A stretch of 64,000 bases of DNA, from NCBI RefSeq assembly GCF_013315265.1, contig NZ_JABUFE010000008.1:62001-126000 (forward strand). Reading direction: 5' to 3'. Positions 18,386 through 26,873 of the stretch are shown here, piece after piece (position 1 is the stretch's first letter; every line of letters starts with the position of its first letter). Below the pieces are notes generated by a model. The model worked only from the letters and a program-made list of their open reading frames with translations, had not been told where the DNA came from and searched no databases. This DNA is from Parasulfitobacter algicola (GTDB lineage: Bacteria > Pseudomonadota > Alphaproteobacteria > Rhodobacterales > Rhodobacteraceae). The translations under genes were made by a program, and so were the position numbers.

Positions 18386-19138
18386 ATGTTTGAGATATCC
18401 CTGATCGATGCTTCTTTTGCCACCGCCCTGCTGATCGCCCTGATCGCAGGCTTTTTTTCGTTTCTCAGCCCTTGCGTTTTGCCGATCGTGCCGCCCTATC
18501 TGGCGTATATGAGCGGGACGTCGTTGTCTGAGATGAACGAAACCACCGTCGCGCGACGCAAGGCATTGTTTTCAGCATTGTTTTTCGTGATGGGTCTGTC
18601 GACGATATTCCTGTTGCTGGGCTTCACGGCATCGCTTTTGGGCACACTTTATCTGACCTATCAGACACAGCTGACCATGGCGGCAGGTGTGGTGATTATG
18701 ATCTTTGGCGGGCATTTTATCGGTGTTTATCGCATTCCGTTTCTAGATCAGGACATGCGGATTGATGCGGGCGACCGGGGCGGATCTGCTTTTGGCGCCT
18801 ATGTTTTGGGGTTGGCGTTTGCCTTTGGCTGGACACCGTGTATAGGGCCGCAACTGGGTGCCATTCTGGGGCTTGCCGCATCCGAGGCCGACGTGGCCCG
18901 CGGCACCACATTGCTGGCCGTTTATGCCATTGGGCTTGGCATTCCGTTTCTATTGGTGGCAGCATTTTTGCCAAGCCTGACAGGTGTCATGAACTGGACC
19001 AAGCGGCATATGAAGTGGATCGAGCGGTCCATGGGTGCGCTGTTGTTAATCGTGGGGCTGATGATGGTAACCGGCAAATTCACTGATTTTAGTCTGTGGC
19101 TGAATGAACGTTTTCCGATTTTACAGACCTTCGGCTAA
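18386..19138 (+). CDS. ccdA: Cytochrome c biogenesis protein CcdA
   Basis: An integral membrane thiol transporter of 250 aa with about six helices. It passes reductant from cytoplasmic thioredoxin to the periplasm for cytochrome c maturation. The two conserved cysteines are visible in FFSFLSPCVLPIVPPYLAYM and FGWTPCIGPQLGAIL. The reading frame is open to 18350, but the ATG at 18386 gives the usual N-terminus; an ATG at 18374 is also possible. It is divergent from tusA. Confidence 0.9.
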   Translation: MFEISLIDASFATALLIALIAGFFSFLSPCVLPIVPPYLAYMSGTSLSEMNETTVARRKALFSALFFVMGLSTIFLLLGFTASLLGTLYLTYQTQLTMAAGVVIMIFGGHFIGVYRIPFLDQDMRIDAGDRGGSAFGAYVLGLAFAFGWTPCIGPQLGAILGLAASEADVARGTTLLAVYAIGLGIPFLLVAAFLPSLTGVMNWTKRHMKWIERSMGALLLIVGLMMVTGKFTDFSLWLNERFPILQTFG

Positions 19139-19196
19139 AGCTGCACTTAATATTAGGATTTATCTGCGTTATGCTTACCCGACAAAGGGTTAGCGA

Positions 19197-20399
19197 ATGC
19201 ATCAGGTATCAGGTCAGGCGGTCAAACGGCGGCGGGTGTTTTATATTCCCGGCTATGATCCGTTTCCGCCGCGCCGCTATCGCGAGCTGTACCGCGAGGA
19301 AAGCGGCAAACAGGCGGCGATTTCTGGATATCAGATCAGCCAGACCGCGGGGGCTGCGGGCAAACCTTACGGCTGGCATGTGGACAGTGTGATCGACGGG
19401 GCGGCCGTGACATCGGATATTCAGGTGCTGGTCTGGACCGATTTGGTCAGGTCGTCCATGACGCAAAGCATTTGGGCGACCTATGTCCAGTTGGTGCGCA
19501 CGGCCTGGATTTATATCGGGTCTGGAGCATTGCGGCGGCTGACATGGTTGCGCAAGGGTCCGGTGATTGCAGCGCTTTATCCGATTGGCATGCTGTTGGC
19601 ACAGCTGATCATGGCAGTTTTTCTGGCCTATGGCGCGGGGCGGCTTTTGGCGATGCTCCATCCATTGGCCGGGTGGGTGGCAGTTATCGTTGTGCCACTG
19701 GTTCTGATGGTGTTTCGGTCATGGGACAACCGGCTTTATGCGTATTATCTGATGCATGATTATGCCTATTCGGCGCAATCACGCGGGGCTGTGCCGCCTG
19801 AATTACAGGCGCGAATGGATCAGTTTCGCGACCGAATTGCGCAGGCAATGCACGACGATGTGGACGAGGTTCTGGTGGTCGGTCATTCATCTGGCGCACA
19901 TTTGGCGGTGTCGATTTTAGCCGATCTTATTCGGCGGCAAAGCGGGGCAGGGCCTGCATTGGGGTTGCTGACATTGGGACAGGTGGTGCCGATGATTTCG
20001 TTTCTGCCCGATGCGGGTGAATTGCGCCGCGATCTGCAACAGCTAAGCGTATCGGACGCGCTGACATGGGTCGATGTGACCGCACCGGGCGATGGCTGCG
20101 CCTTTGCGCTGTGCGATCCGGTGGCGGTATCTGGCGCGGCGACTGATGCGCAGAAATGGCCGCTGATCATGTCAGCTGCATTCACCAAAACCTTGCAGCC
20201 AGACACATGGGCGGCACTGCGGTGGAAATTCTTTGCACTGCATTTTCAGTATCTATGTGCCTTTGATCGGCCCGGGGCCTATGATTATTTTCAGATCACA
20301 GCTGGGCCGATGACGTTGGCGCAGCGGTTCAAGGGGCGCACGCCGTCGCGATCAAAGATCACACGCGTGGCGTCGAAATACACATCGGTGGCCCCGTGA
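19197..20399 (+). CDS. Alpha/beta-hydrolase-like membrane protein of unknown function
   Basis: A 400-aa protein. The N-terminal RRVFYIPGYDPFPPRRYRELY, a hydrophobic region with about two transmembrane helices (residues about 125-185), then DEVLVVGHSSGAHLAVSIL, whose GHSSG is a lipase/esterase nucleophile elbow (GxSxG). An Asp (VTAPGDGCA) and a later His are candidates for the rest of the triad. I do not recognise the family. Its stop overlaps the GTG start of the P450 gene (GTGA), so the two are translationally coupled and likely act in one pathway, perhaps on a lipid substrate (inference). Confidence 0.7.
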   Translation: MHQVSGQAVKRRRVFYIPGYDPFPPRRYRELYREESGKQAAISGYQISQTAGAAGKPYGWHVDSVIDGAAVTSDIQVLVWTDLVRSSMTQSIWATYVQLVRTAWIYIGSGALRRLTWLRKGPVIAALYPIGMLLAQLIMAVFLAYGAGRLLAMLHPLAGWVAVIVVPLVLMVFRSWDNRLYAYYLMHDYAYSAQSRGAVPPELQARMDQFRDRIAQAMHDDVDEVLVVGHSSGAHLAVSILADLIRRQSGAGPALGLLTLGQVVPMISFLPDAGELRRDLQQLSVSDALTWVDVTAPGDGCAFALCDPVAVSGAATDAQKWPLIMSAAFTKTLQPDTWAALRWKFFALHFQYLCAFDRPGAYDYFQITAGPMTLAQRFKGRTPSRSKITRVASKYTSVAP

Positions 20400-21757
20400 C
20401 GCGGCCGCCCAAACCCCAAGCGCGCGCGGATCACGTCAGCCTGTGGCGCTATGTTCGGTTGTTTCGGCACGATATTCTGTCGGCGCAGCCAGCGCGGTTG
20501 TATCGCGCCTGGATGGCCGAATTTCGCACGCCATTTTTCCGTAGTTATCTGGTGAACCAGCCCGACCTGATCAAACGTGTGTTGCAAGAGCGGCCTGGTG
20601 ATTTTCCGAAATCTGATCGGATCGGCGCCGGGTTGCGCCCGTTGTTGGGCAACAGTGTTTTCGTTACCAACGGTGCGGTTTGGGAACGTCAGCGCCGTAT
20701 TATTGACCCTGCGTTCGAAGGTGGACGTCTGCGCGATACGTTCCCGTCGATGTGGGATGCGGGGCAGGCAGCCGTGGCGCGGATGGGCGTCTTGGCGACG
20801 GACGATCCGGTCGAGGTGGAACAGGAAACCAGCCATCTGGCGGCGGATGTGATATTCAGAACGTTGTTTTCCATTCCGATTGAACATCATCTGGCCACGC
20901 AGGTTTTTGAGCAGTTTCGTGAGTATCAACGCAGCCAACCGATTTTGAACTTGGCGGCCTTTGTGCCGGGACCACGCTGGATGCCGCGTCTGTTTCGGCG
21001 CAAGACGGTGCAGACGGCGCGGGCCATTCGTGGATTGATCCGGCAGTTGACCGATGATCGCCGCGCAGCCATTGCGGCGGGCACGGCACCTGATGATCTG
21101 GCGACCAAGATCATGACAACGGCTGATCCTGAAACCGGGCAGACATTCACGGTCGATGAGATGGTCGATCAGGTGGCGATCTTCTTTTTGGCAGGTCATG
21201 AAACCAGTGCGTCGGCGCTGGCCTGGGCGCTGTATCTGATGGCGCTGTATCCTGACTGGCAGGATCGTATTGCGACAGAGGCCGCAGGGCTGACGAATGA
21301 TTTCGCGACCGTGTCAAAACTGACGGTGACGCGCGATGTCTTCCGCGAGGTGCTGCGACTGTATCCGCCCGTGCCGATGATGGTGCGGGAAAATACATGC
21401 CCAGAAGTGATGCGCGACCGCACAGTTGCACCCGGTGCACAGATCGTGCTGTCGCCCTGGCATCTGCACCGGCACGAACGGTTATGGGACCGGCCCGATG
21501 ATTTTGACCCGGCACGGTGGCAGACCGAGAACGGCAAGACGTGCCAGCGTAGCGCCTTTATCCCGTTTTCCGCCGGGCCGCGGGTCTGTACGGGGGCGGG
21601 GTTTGCGATGATCGAAGGTGTGTTGTTGCTGGCGCTGCTGGTCAAGCATTTCCGATTTGAACGTGTAAAGGCGCGTGATCCCGTGCCTGTCGCGCATCTG
21701 ACCGTGCGGTCGCGCGACGGAATATACCTGAAGGTTCGCAGACGGTTACCTGAGTGA
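20396..21757 (+). CDS. Cytochrome P450
   Basis: A 453-aa heme monooxygenase. The I-helix motif FFLAGHETSASALAWAL, the K-helix ExxR in FREVLRLYPPVPMM and the heme-Cys loop PFSAGPRVCTGAGFAMIEG (F-x2-G-x-R-x-C-x-G) are intact, so it should be active. The fold order resembles fatty-acid or terpenoid hydroxylating families. It has no transmembrane anchor and no fused reductase; no ferredoxin or reductase gene is adjacent. Start is GTG overlapping the upstream hydrolase-like gene by 4 bases. Substrate unknown. Confidence 0.93.
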   Translation: MTRPPKPQARADHVSLWRYVRLFRHDILSAQPARLYRAWMAEFRTPFFRSYLVNQPDLIKRVLQERPGDFPKSDRIGAGLRPLLGNSVFVTNGAVWERQRRIIDPAFEGGRLRDTFPSMWDAGQAAVARMGVLATDDPVEVEQETSHLAADVIFRTLFSIPIEHHLATQVFEQFREYQRSQPILNLAAFVPGPRWMPRLFRRKTVQTARAIRGLIRQLTDDRRAAIAAGTAPDDLATKIMTTADPETGQTFTVDEMVDQVAIFFLAGHETSASALAWALYLMALYPDWQDRIATEAAGLTNDFATVSKLTVTRDVFREVLRLYPPVPMMVRENTCPEVMRDRTVAPGAQIVLSPWHLHRHERLWDRPDDFDPARWQTENGKTCQRSAFIPFSAGPRVCTGAGFAMIEGVLLLALLVKHFRFERVKARDPVPVAHLTVRSRDGIYLKVRRRLPE

Positions 21758-21796
21758 TGTTTCTGAGTGCATTGGTTTGGATCAATGTCTGCAATT

Positions 21797-22216
21797 TTAT
21801 TGGGTGCACCTATAGGCTGAACAGCATACACTATTATAGCACGTGACGCGGTTGTGATCGATACTTGAAAGCTGAGCCCCAACCGCTTCGGCTGTTTTCA
21901 GACACTGCTGTGAGACTTTCGACTGTAGCGCGAGCGCTTCTTCCATAAGTTGCTTTTGCAAAGACAAATCCAGCGTGGCCATCATTTGAACCGTTAACTT
22001 CATCAAAGGGCGGTATGCATTAACTTCCTGTGCTGTACACCCGGCTGAAATAGCAGGGGCGTAAGTTCCGTAAAAAATGATATCAGTATATGTATCCATT
22101 GGTGTCTGACCAGATATATCAACCGGTGTGATTGTATTTTCGGTGCTGATCTGACTGTTCTGATTAATAAAAACCCAAATTCCAATAGCTAAAAGAGCAA
22201 ATATAAAAAATCGCAT
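21797..22216 (-). CDS. Small secreted or membrane-anchored hypothetical protein
   Basis: A 139-aa protein with an N-terminal hydrophobic helix (MRFFIFALLAIGIWVFI), then a mostly helical body (KLTVQMMATLDLSLQKQLMEEALALQSK) and a Cys-rich end (TCYNSVCCSAYRC). AGGA precedes the ATG. It is AT-rich compared with the P450 gene it faces tail to tail. No family recognised. Confidence 0.55.
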   Translation of the reverse strand: MRFFIFALLAIGIWVFINQNSQISTENTITPVDISGQTPMDTYTDIIFYGTYAPAISAGCTAQEVNAYRPLMKLTVQMMATLDLSLQKQLMEEALALQSKVSQQCLKTAEAVGAQLSSIDHNRVTCYNSVCCSAYRCTQ

Positions 22217-22282
22217 AATATCCTCATAAATTGTATTAAATAATATTCACTAGCATAGCATATTTTTAAGGATGATGCACCG

Positions 22283-22316
22283 TATTTGAATGGCAACCCT
22301 ATTTGAATGGCAACCC
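22283..22316. repeat. Perfect tandem duplication of 17 bases
   Basis: TATTTGAATGGCAACCC occurs twice head to tail without mismatch, in the 312-base gap upstream of the TAXI TRAP operon. It may be a duplicated operator half or a recent slippage event. Confidence 0.9.
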
Positions 22317-22337
22317 TTGGGTAGGAAGTATCAGTTA

Positions 22338-22378
22338 TTTCAAAAACGTTAGTGTTAACGTAGTTTTTATTTTTGAAA
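22338..22378. promoter_or_regulatory. Nested palindromes upstream of the TRAP operon
   Basis: An outer inverted repeat TTTCAAAAA / TTTTTGAAA (9 of 9) encloses an inner one, ACGTTA-GTGT-TAACGT (6 of 6). They lie about 150 bases before the TAXI gene start and about 125 bases before the divergent small hypothetical gene, a position fitting an operator serving either promoter. The rest of the 22217-22528 gap shows nothing else I can name. Confidence 0.4.
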
Positions 22379-22528
22379 TTCGATGTTTTGAACAAGAAAT
22401 GAAGCGATTTATCGTTGCTTGGCTCTTGAACTTATTTCAATTTACTCTCTATATGTTCCGACACTTGGGGGAATGCCCAGGATAAGATATAAACAGATCT
22501 GCTGAAAAGCAGAATAGGGAGAAATTTC

Positions 22529-23527
22529 ATGGTATCCATGCAAAAATGCGCAGGCGTAATGGCTGCGGTTGCATTAACGACGACTGTAGCTTTCGCGGAC
22601 GCGCATGCTGACAAAAGCGACTGGCCATCCAGCTTTACGGTCGGCACAGCATCACAGGGCGGCACATATTTCGCCTATGGGTCTGGCTGGGCAAACCTGG
22701 TAGCAGAAGAGCTTGAGATTTCAGGCGGTGGCGAAGTCACGGGCGGGCCAATGCAAAACATGGCGCTGGTTCACACAGGCGACGCGGCATTCGGCATGAC
22801 CACAATGGGCCCTGCGGCGGAATCGCTAAACGGCACCAACCCGATCGCACCTGGCCTGCAAATGACCAACGCCTGTGCGATGTTCCCGATGTATCAGACA
22901 CCGTTTTCAGTGACGGTCCTGTCATCATCCGGTATCACATCGATTGCAGATATTCCTGCGGGCGCGCGTATTGGATTTGGCCCTGCTGGGTCGACATCTG
23001 ACACATATTTTCCGCGCATGATGGAAGAACTGGGCGTCGATTTTGAACGCCGCAACGGCGGTTGGTCTGACCTTGGTGGTCAGTTGCAGGATGGTCTTCT
23101 GGACGTGATCGCGTTTGCCGCCGGTGTTCCGGTACCAGCCGTTAGCCAGCTGGAAGTGCAGACTGATGTGAACATTATCGAGTTTACCGAAGAAGAGCAG
23201 ATGCAGATCATGGAAGCCTTTCCGGTATCCCAGTTCAACATCGCGGCTGACACATACACAACGCTTGAAGCGGATGCGCGGTCTGTGTCCATGTGGAACT
23301 TCGCGATTGCCAACTGCGATCTGCCCGCCAGCTTTGTCGAAGCGGTTGTGGACGTGGTGATGTCGGACAATGAACGTATGGTAAATATCCATCGTGCGGC
23401 GCGTTCAACCCTGCCTGAAAACTGGGATAAGAACACTGTTATGAAATGGCACCCTGGTGCGGCCAAGTGGTTCACTGAAAATGCAGGTGCCACAATCGCA
23501 GCGGATATGATCCACGGCGATATGTAA
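22529..23527 (+). CDS. TAXI-family TRAP transporter solute-binding protein
   Basis: A 332-aa periplasmic binding protein. Residues 1-24 form a signal peptide (MVSMQKCAGVMAAVALTTTVAFADA). The mature part starts with FTVGTASQGGTYFAYGSGWA, the pattern that defines the TAXI subgroup, and has GDAAFGMTTMGPAAE and ARIGFGPAGSTSDTYFPRM. The ligand is unknown; known family members bind glutamate or other carboxylates. GGGAG precedes the ATG. It is followed after 115 bases by the fused membrane subunit, with a strong hairpin between, so binding protein mRNA is likely kept more abundant than the permease mRNA. Confidence 0.93.
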   Translation: MVSMQKCAGVMAAVALTTTVAFADAHADKSDWPSSFTVGTASQGGTYFAYGSGWANLVAEELEISGGGEVTGGPMQNMALVHTGDAAFGMTTMGPAAESLNGTNPIAPGLQMTNACAMFPMYQTPFSVTVLSSSGITSIADIPAGARIGFGPAGSTSDTYFPRMMEELGVDFERRNGGWSDLGGQLQDGLLDVIAFAAGVPVPAVSQLEVQTDVNIIEFTEEEQMQIMEAFPVSQFNIAADTYTTLEADARSVSMWNFAIANCDLPASFVEAVVDVVMSDNERMVNIHRAARSTLPENWDKNTVMKWHPGAAKWFTENAGATIAADMIHGDM

Positions 23528-23549
23528 GCTTTGCTTGATCTGCTGAAAA

Positions 23550-23583
23550 TTGGCCGCGCGCTTCAAAAGGAGCGCGCGGCCAA
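23550..23583 (+). terminator. Intercistronic stem-loop between TRAP subunits
   Basis: Perfect 13-bp inverted repeat TTGGCCGCGCGCT / AGCGCGCGGCCAA with an 8-base loop and no T-run. This is the kind of structure that shields the upstream mRNA or attenuates read-through into the permease gene. Confidence 0.75.
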
Positions 23584-23642
23584 ACTGCCAAAAATATATA
23601 AGACGACCGCCATTCGTGCGGCGCACCGACAGGGTATAATGA

Positions 23643-25904
23643 ATGACCAGCCAGCTGACTGATGAAGGTCCCGTAATTGCCGAAGGGGTTGATGAAGAAG
23701 CCGTTGAAAGCAATCGCCGACTTTTTGAAGGCAAATCCTATATCTTTATTGCGGCGTTTGCGGCGATCTATGCTGGGTTTCATATGATCGCACTGAATGG
23801 TGTGTCGATTGAATCTTGGACTGGCATCCGCATCCCTTTGTTGCCGCAATTCCCGCTTGAAACATGGAACTTCCGGATCATCCACATCGCAGGGGCTTTG
23901 GCACTGGGGTTCATGCTGTTTTCAGCCAGCAGTTTCACCGATGACGACCGGGCTGAAACCAAGATGCTGTCGATGCTGGGATCTTTGCTGATTTTCCCGG
24001 CCCTTTGTGCGGCGGGCACGACGATCTATTTCATCACCCTGATCAATAGCGGCGAATTGCCTGTGATGAGTGGCCTGACCACATGGCCTGCCTTTAAAGG
24101 GGCAGCACTATATAATTACGAGATTTACTGGTACGGTTTGCCGCTGTTGGTGGCGACCTTGGGCGCAATTGTCTTGGGCTGGTTCGAACATCGCCAGCGC
24201 CATAAATTTGCGGTCAGCGATGTTATTCTGGCAGTTTGCGCCATTGCGGTCGCAATGTATCTGATCCCGATTTATTCGACGGCTGTGCGCAATTCGGTTG
24301 GCACGCCCTTTGTGCCGATTGGTGTGGCTTTTGCGGCGACAGCGGGGGCTGCTCTAATCCTTGAATTGACACGCCGTGTGGCAGGTCTGGCGCTGGTGGT
24401 GATTACGGGCATATTTCTGCTTTATACGTTCACCGCGCATCTTTTGCCTGGTATTCTGGCCGTTGATCGGCCTTATTCATGGCAACGGTTCTTTGGGCAT
24501 GTCTATTCTGATGCGGGTATATTGGGGCCAACAACGGCAGTGTCGTCGACCTATATCATTCTGTTCATCATCTTTGCAGCGTTTCTTCAGGCATCGAAAG
24601 TGGGCGATTATTTCGTCAATTTCGCTTTTGCGATGGCAGGCCGTGCGCGTGGTGGGCCAGCAAAAGTGGCGATTTTCGCATCTGGGTTGATGGGTATGAT
24701 CAATGGTACGTCAGCGGGTAACGTGGTAGCGACCGGATCACTGACCATTCCACTGATGAAGAAGGTCGGATATCATAAGAAAACATCAGGCGCTATTGAG
24801 GCCGCAGCATCGACCGGTGGTCAGATCATGCCGCCGATCATGGGGGCCGGGGCTTTTATCATGGCTGAAATCACGGGTATCCCATATCAGGAAATCGCGA
24901 TCGCGGCGATCATCCCGGCCATACTTTACTTTGTTTCGATTTATTTCATGGTCGATTTTGAGGCCGCTAAACTGGGTATGCGCGGTATGCGCGAAGATGA
25001 ATTGCCCAAGTTCCGCGATATGGCGCGCCGGGTCTTTTTGTTTTTACCGATCATCATTCTGATTGCAGCGCTGTTCATGGGGTATTCGGTGATCCGGGCT
25101 GGTACACTGGCCACGGTTTCGGCTGCGGTTGTTAGTTGGCTGACGCCTTACCGAATGGGCATTAAATCCAGTGTCAAAGCGTTTGAGATTGCGGGCGTGA
25201 TGTCGATCCAGATCATCGCTGTATGTGCTTGTGCGGGCATTATCGTGGGTGTCATCAGCCTGACCGGGGTTGGCGCACGGTTTTCTAGCCTATTGCTGGG
25301 CCTGGCCGGGGTCAGCCAGCTATTGGCGCTTATATTTGCGATGTGCATCGCGATCTTGCTGGGGATGGGCATGCCCACCACAGCCGCCTATGCGGTGGCC
25401 GCATCAGTTGTGGCACCGGGATTGGTTAACTTGGGCATCCCGCCGCTGACCGCGCATTTCTTTGTGTTCTATTTCGCTGTTGTGTCCGCCATCACGCCGC
25501 CTGTGGCCTTGGCCAGTTATGCGGCCGCGGGCATATCGGGGGCCAACCCGATGGAAACATCTGTAGCATCGTTCAAGATCGGGATCGCCGCGTTCATCGT
25601 GCCGTTCATGTTTTTTTACAATTCGGCTATTCTGATGGATGGCACCACATTCGAAATTCTGCGCGCAGCGGTCACGGCGATCTTTGGGGTGTTCCTGCTT
25701 AGCTCGGGCGTGCAGGGCTGGTTCGTGGGCGCCCGTTCAGCGTGGTTCATCCGCGTGGGGCTAATCGTTGCAGCGCTGTTCATGATCGAAGGCGGGCTGG
25801 TGTCTGACTTGATTGGGTTTGGAGCGGCTGTTGTGCTGTTTTTTGTGCAAAAGGTCCTGAAACCCGCCCCCGACGCAACAATCCAGGTGCGCGGCGCTGA
25901 CTGA
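23643..25904 (+). CDS. TRAP transporter permease, fused small and large membrane subunits (4TM/12TM)
   Basis: A 753-aa inner-membrane protein with about 17 or more helices. The N-terminal part corresponds to the small (DctQ-like) subunit, the rest to the large (DctM-like) subunit, with the signature GLMGMINGTSAGNVVATGSLTIPLM, then GGQIMPPIMGAGAF, and GMGMPTTAAYAVAASVVAP near the C-terminus. Such fusions are the regular partner of TAXI binding proteins, as here. Import is driven by a sodium gradient in the family. The start ATG is preceded by AGGG. Confidence 0.94.
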   Translation: MTSQLTDEGPVIAEGVDEEAVESNRRLFEGKSYIFIAAFAAIYAGFHMIALNGVSIESWTGIRIPLLPQFPLETWNFRIIHIAGALALGFMLFSASSFTDDDRAETKMLSMLGSLLIFPALCAAGTTIYFITLINSGELPVMSGLTTWPAFKGAALYNYEIYWYGLPLLVATLGAIVLGWFEHRQRHKFAVSDVILAVCAIAVAMYLIPIYSTAVRNSVGTPFVPIGVAFAATAGAALILELTRRVAGLALVVITGIFLLYTFTAHLLPGILAVDRPYSWQRFFGHVYSDAGILGPTTAVSSTYIILFIIFAAFLQASKVGDYFVNFAFAMAGRARGGPAKVAIFASGLMGMINGTSAGNVVATGSLTIPLMKKVGYHKKTSGAIEAAASTGGQIMPPIMGAGAFIMAEITGIPYQEIAIAAIIPAILYFVSIYFMVDFEAAKLGMRGMREDELPKFRDMARRVFLFLPIIILIAALFMGYSVIRAGTLATVSAAVVSWLTPYRMGIKSSVKAFEIAGVMSIQIIAVCACAGIIVGVISLTGVGARFSSLLLGLAGVSQLLALIFAMCIAILLGMGMPTTAAYAVAASVVAPGLVNLGIPPLTAHFFVFYFAVVSAITPPVALASYAAAGISGANPMETSVASFKIGIAAFIVPFMFFYNSAILMDGTTFEILRAAVTAIFGVFLLSSGVQGWFVGARSAWFIRVGLIVAALFMIEGGLVSDLIGFGAAVVLFFVQKVLKPAPDATIQVRGAD

Positions 25905-25950
25905 TGTCGCGTCGCCAGTGGGATCAGTTTCGGCGATAATAGGGAACTCT

Positions 25951-25973
25951 CAAAGCACCATGTCGGTGCTTTG
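25951..25973 (+). terminator. Hairpin after the TRAP operon
   Basis: Perfect 9-bp stem CAAAGCACC / GGTGCTTTG with a 5-base loop, 47 bases past the permease stop, followed by a T-containing but not T-rich sequence. Confidence 0.5.
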
Positions 25974-26055
25974 CATTTGAGTAATTTTGCGTAAAATTTT
26001 GTGGAACGTCGCGTCCCCTTGACTCGATGCAACGGATTTTCTGAATCCTATCAAG

Positions 26056-26177
26056 AGGCCGCGTCACGAAATATCACCCCAAATGTCAAGCATTTCTGAC
26101 CCACACCGAACCCTCAATGCTTAGGCGCGACATGGACCGCGCCGGGGCCGCGTCTCATTGAGGCGCGGTTCTTTTTT
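26056..26177 (+). ncRNA. Candidate small RNA upstream of a free-standing terminator
   Basis: A strong intrinsic terminator (CCGCGTCTC / GAGGCGCGG stem followed by TTCTTTTTT, 26148-26177) ends a stretch with no gene. A TTGACT hexamer near 26019 followed 17 bases later by TGAATC could start a transcript of about 120 bases. Both ends are estimates. The class is unknown. Confidence 0.3.
26148..26177 (+). terminator. Intrinsic terminator not following a visible gene
   Basis: Nine-base-pair GC-rich stem (one G-U) with a 3-base ATT loop and a run of six T after TTC. Orientation is plus. Confidence 0.8.
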
Positions 26178-26375
26178 GTTCTATCGCAATGGGTTCATCG
26201 CCAACCGTATCGTTGTGCTTTTGTTCGGGCATGCGCCGCCAACCACGTGGTTTCGTCGAAGAGGTGATGGGCAAGCGCAAGGCTGACATCTTCCTATCTG
26301 GGGACATGAGCCTTGATCGATTCGTGGATTCCACAGGACGAGAGCTGCGGATGGATGAGCTGTCGGACGCCTGAG

Positions 26376-26606
26376 CTACTCTATCAGAGGAAGTCGCAAA
26401 CCTTTGACACTCAAGGCATTCCGTAAGGCCCGCGCTTCCTCTTCACTTGCGCCCTTGGGCAACATGATTCCGACTTGTCGGTCACCCCTATCAACAGACG
26501 CAATTCCACACTCTTCGTTGGGCTCCAAGAGAATGTACCAATCCCCGCCTTCTGGTGGAACTTCCTTCAAAGTGGGGTGGAAAGTTGATTTGTGAAAAGT
26601 GCCCAT
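26376..26606 (-). CDS. Small hypothetical protein
   Basis: A 76-aa frame (MGTFHKSTFHPTLKEVPPEGGDWYILLEPNEECGIA...). The residue make-up is protein-like, and the C-terminal helix (KGASEEEARALRNALS) looks natural, but no family is recognised. No clear ribosome-binding site; a TTG at 26627 is an alternative start. It lies between the gene-poor stretch and tRNA-Asn, a typical spot for remnants of integrated elements. Confidence 0.4.
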   Translation of the reverse strand: MGTFHKSTFHPTLKEVPPEGGDWYILLEPNEECGIASVDRGDRQVGIMLPKGASEEEARALRNALSVKGLRLPLIE

Positions 26607-26726
26607 TAATATTCGATCACAATTCAAGAAAGGCTGAGAAGGTGGAGATAAGTACCTAGGTACAGAAAATCAGCGCCGCAGTCATTTGGTGAAATGACGC
26701 AATGCACTGATTTTGCTGATAAATTT

Positions 26727-26801
26727 TGGCTCCGGCGGTAGGGATCGAACCTACGACCAATTGATTAACAGTCAACTGCTCTACCGCTGAGCTACGCCGG
26801 A
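26727..26801 (-). tRNA. tRNA-Asn (anticodon GTT)
   Basis: Reading the minus strand, the 75 bases fold as a full cloverleaf: acceptor TCCGGCG / CGCCGGA, D-arm GCTC..GAGC, anticodon arm with loop CTGTTAA (anticodon GTT), T-arm with GGTTCGATCC, discriminator G, and an encoded CCA end. Confidence 0.97.
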
Positions 26802-26873
26802 ATCTGACGTGGATATAACGATCAACTATTTGGCCGTCCAGAGGATATTCTGTAAAAACAATTTTTTTATGAC

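Larger units (their letters stand above)
25905..26375. other. Gene-poor stretch after the TRAP operon
   Basis: About 470 bases without a convincing gene. It holds the hairpin at 25951-25973 and a strong plus-strand terminator at 26148-26177 that follows no visible gene. A 61-codon frame (26189-26374) is open but shows no family resemblance; its last 35 residues (from MGKRKADIFLSGDMSLD) are the only protein-like part. Confidence 0.5.

Noticed and set aside
20291-21199. 302-codon minus-strand frame opposite the P450 gene
   Set aside because: Antisense shadow of a gene with intact P450 motifs; composition is rich in Arg, His and Gln without recognisable domains.
26189-26374. 61-codon plus-strand frame near tRNA-Asn
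   Set aside because: No ribosome-binding site and no family; possibly the remnant of a gene, too weak to call.
25905-26801. Possible integrated element at tRNA-Asn
   Set aside because: No integrase gene, and I found no duplicated tRNA 3' end within the window.
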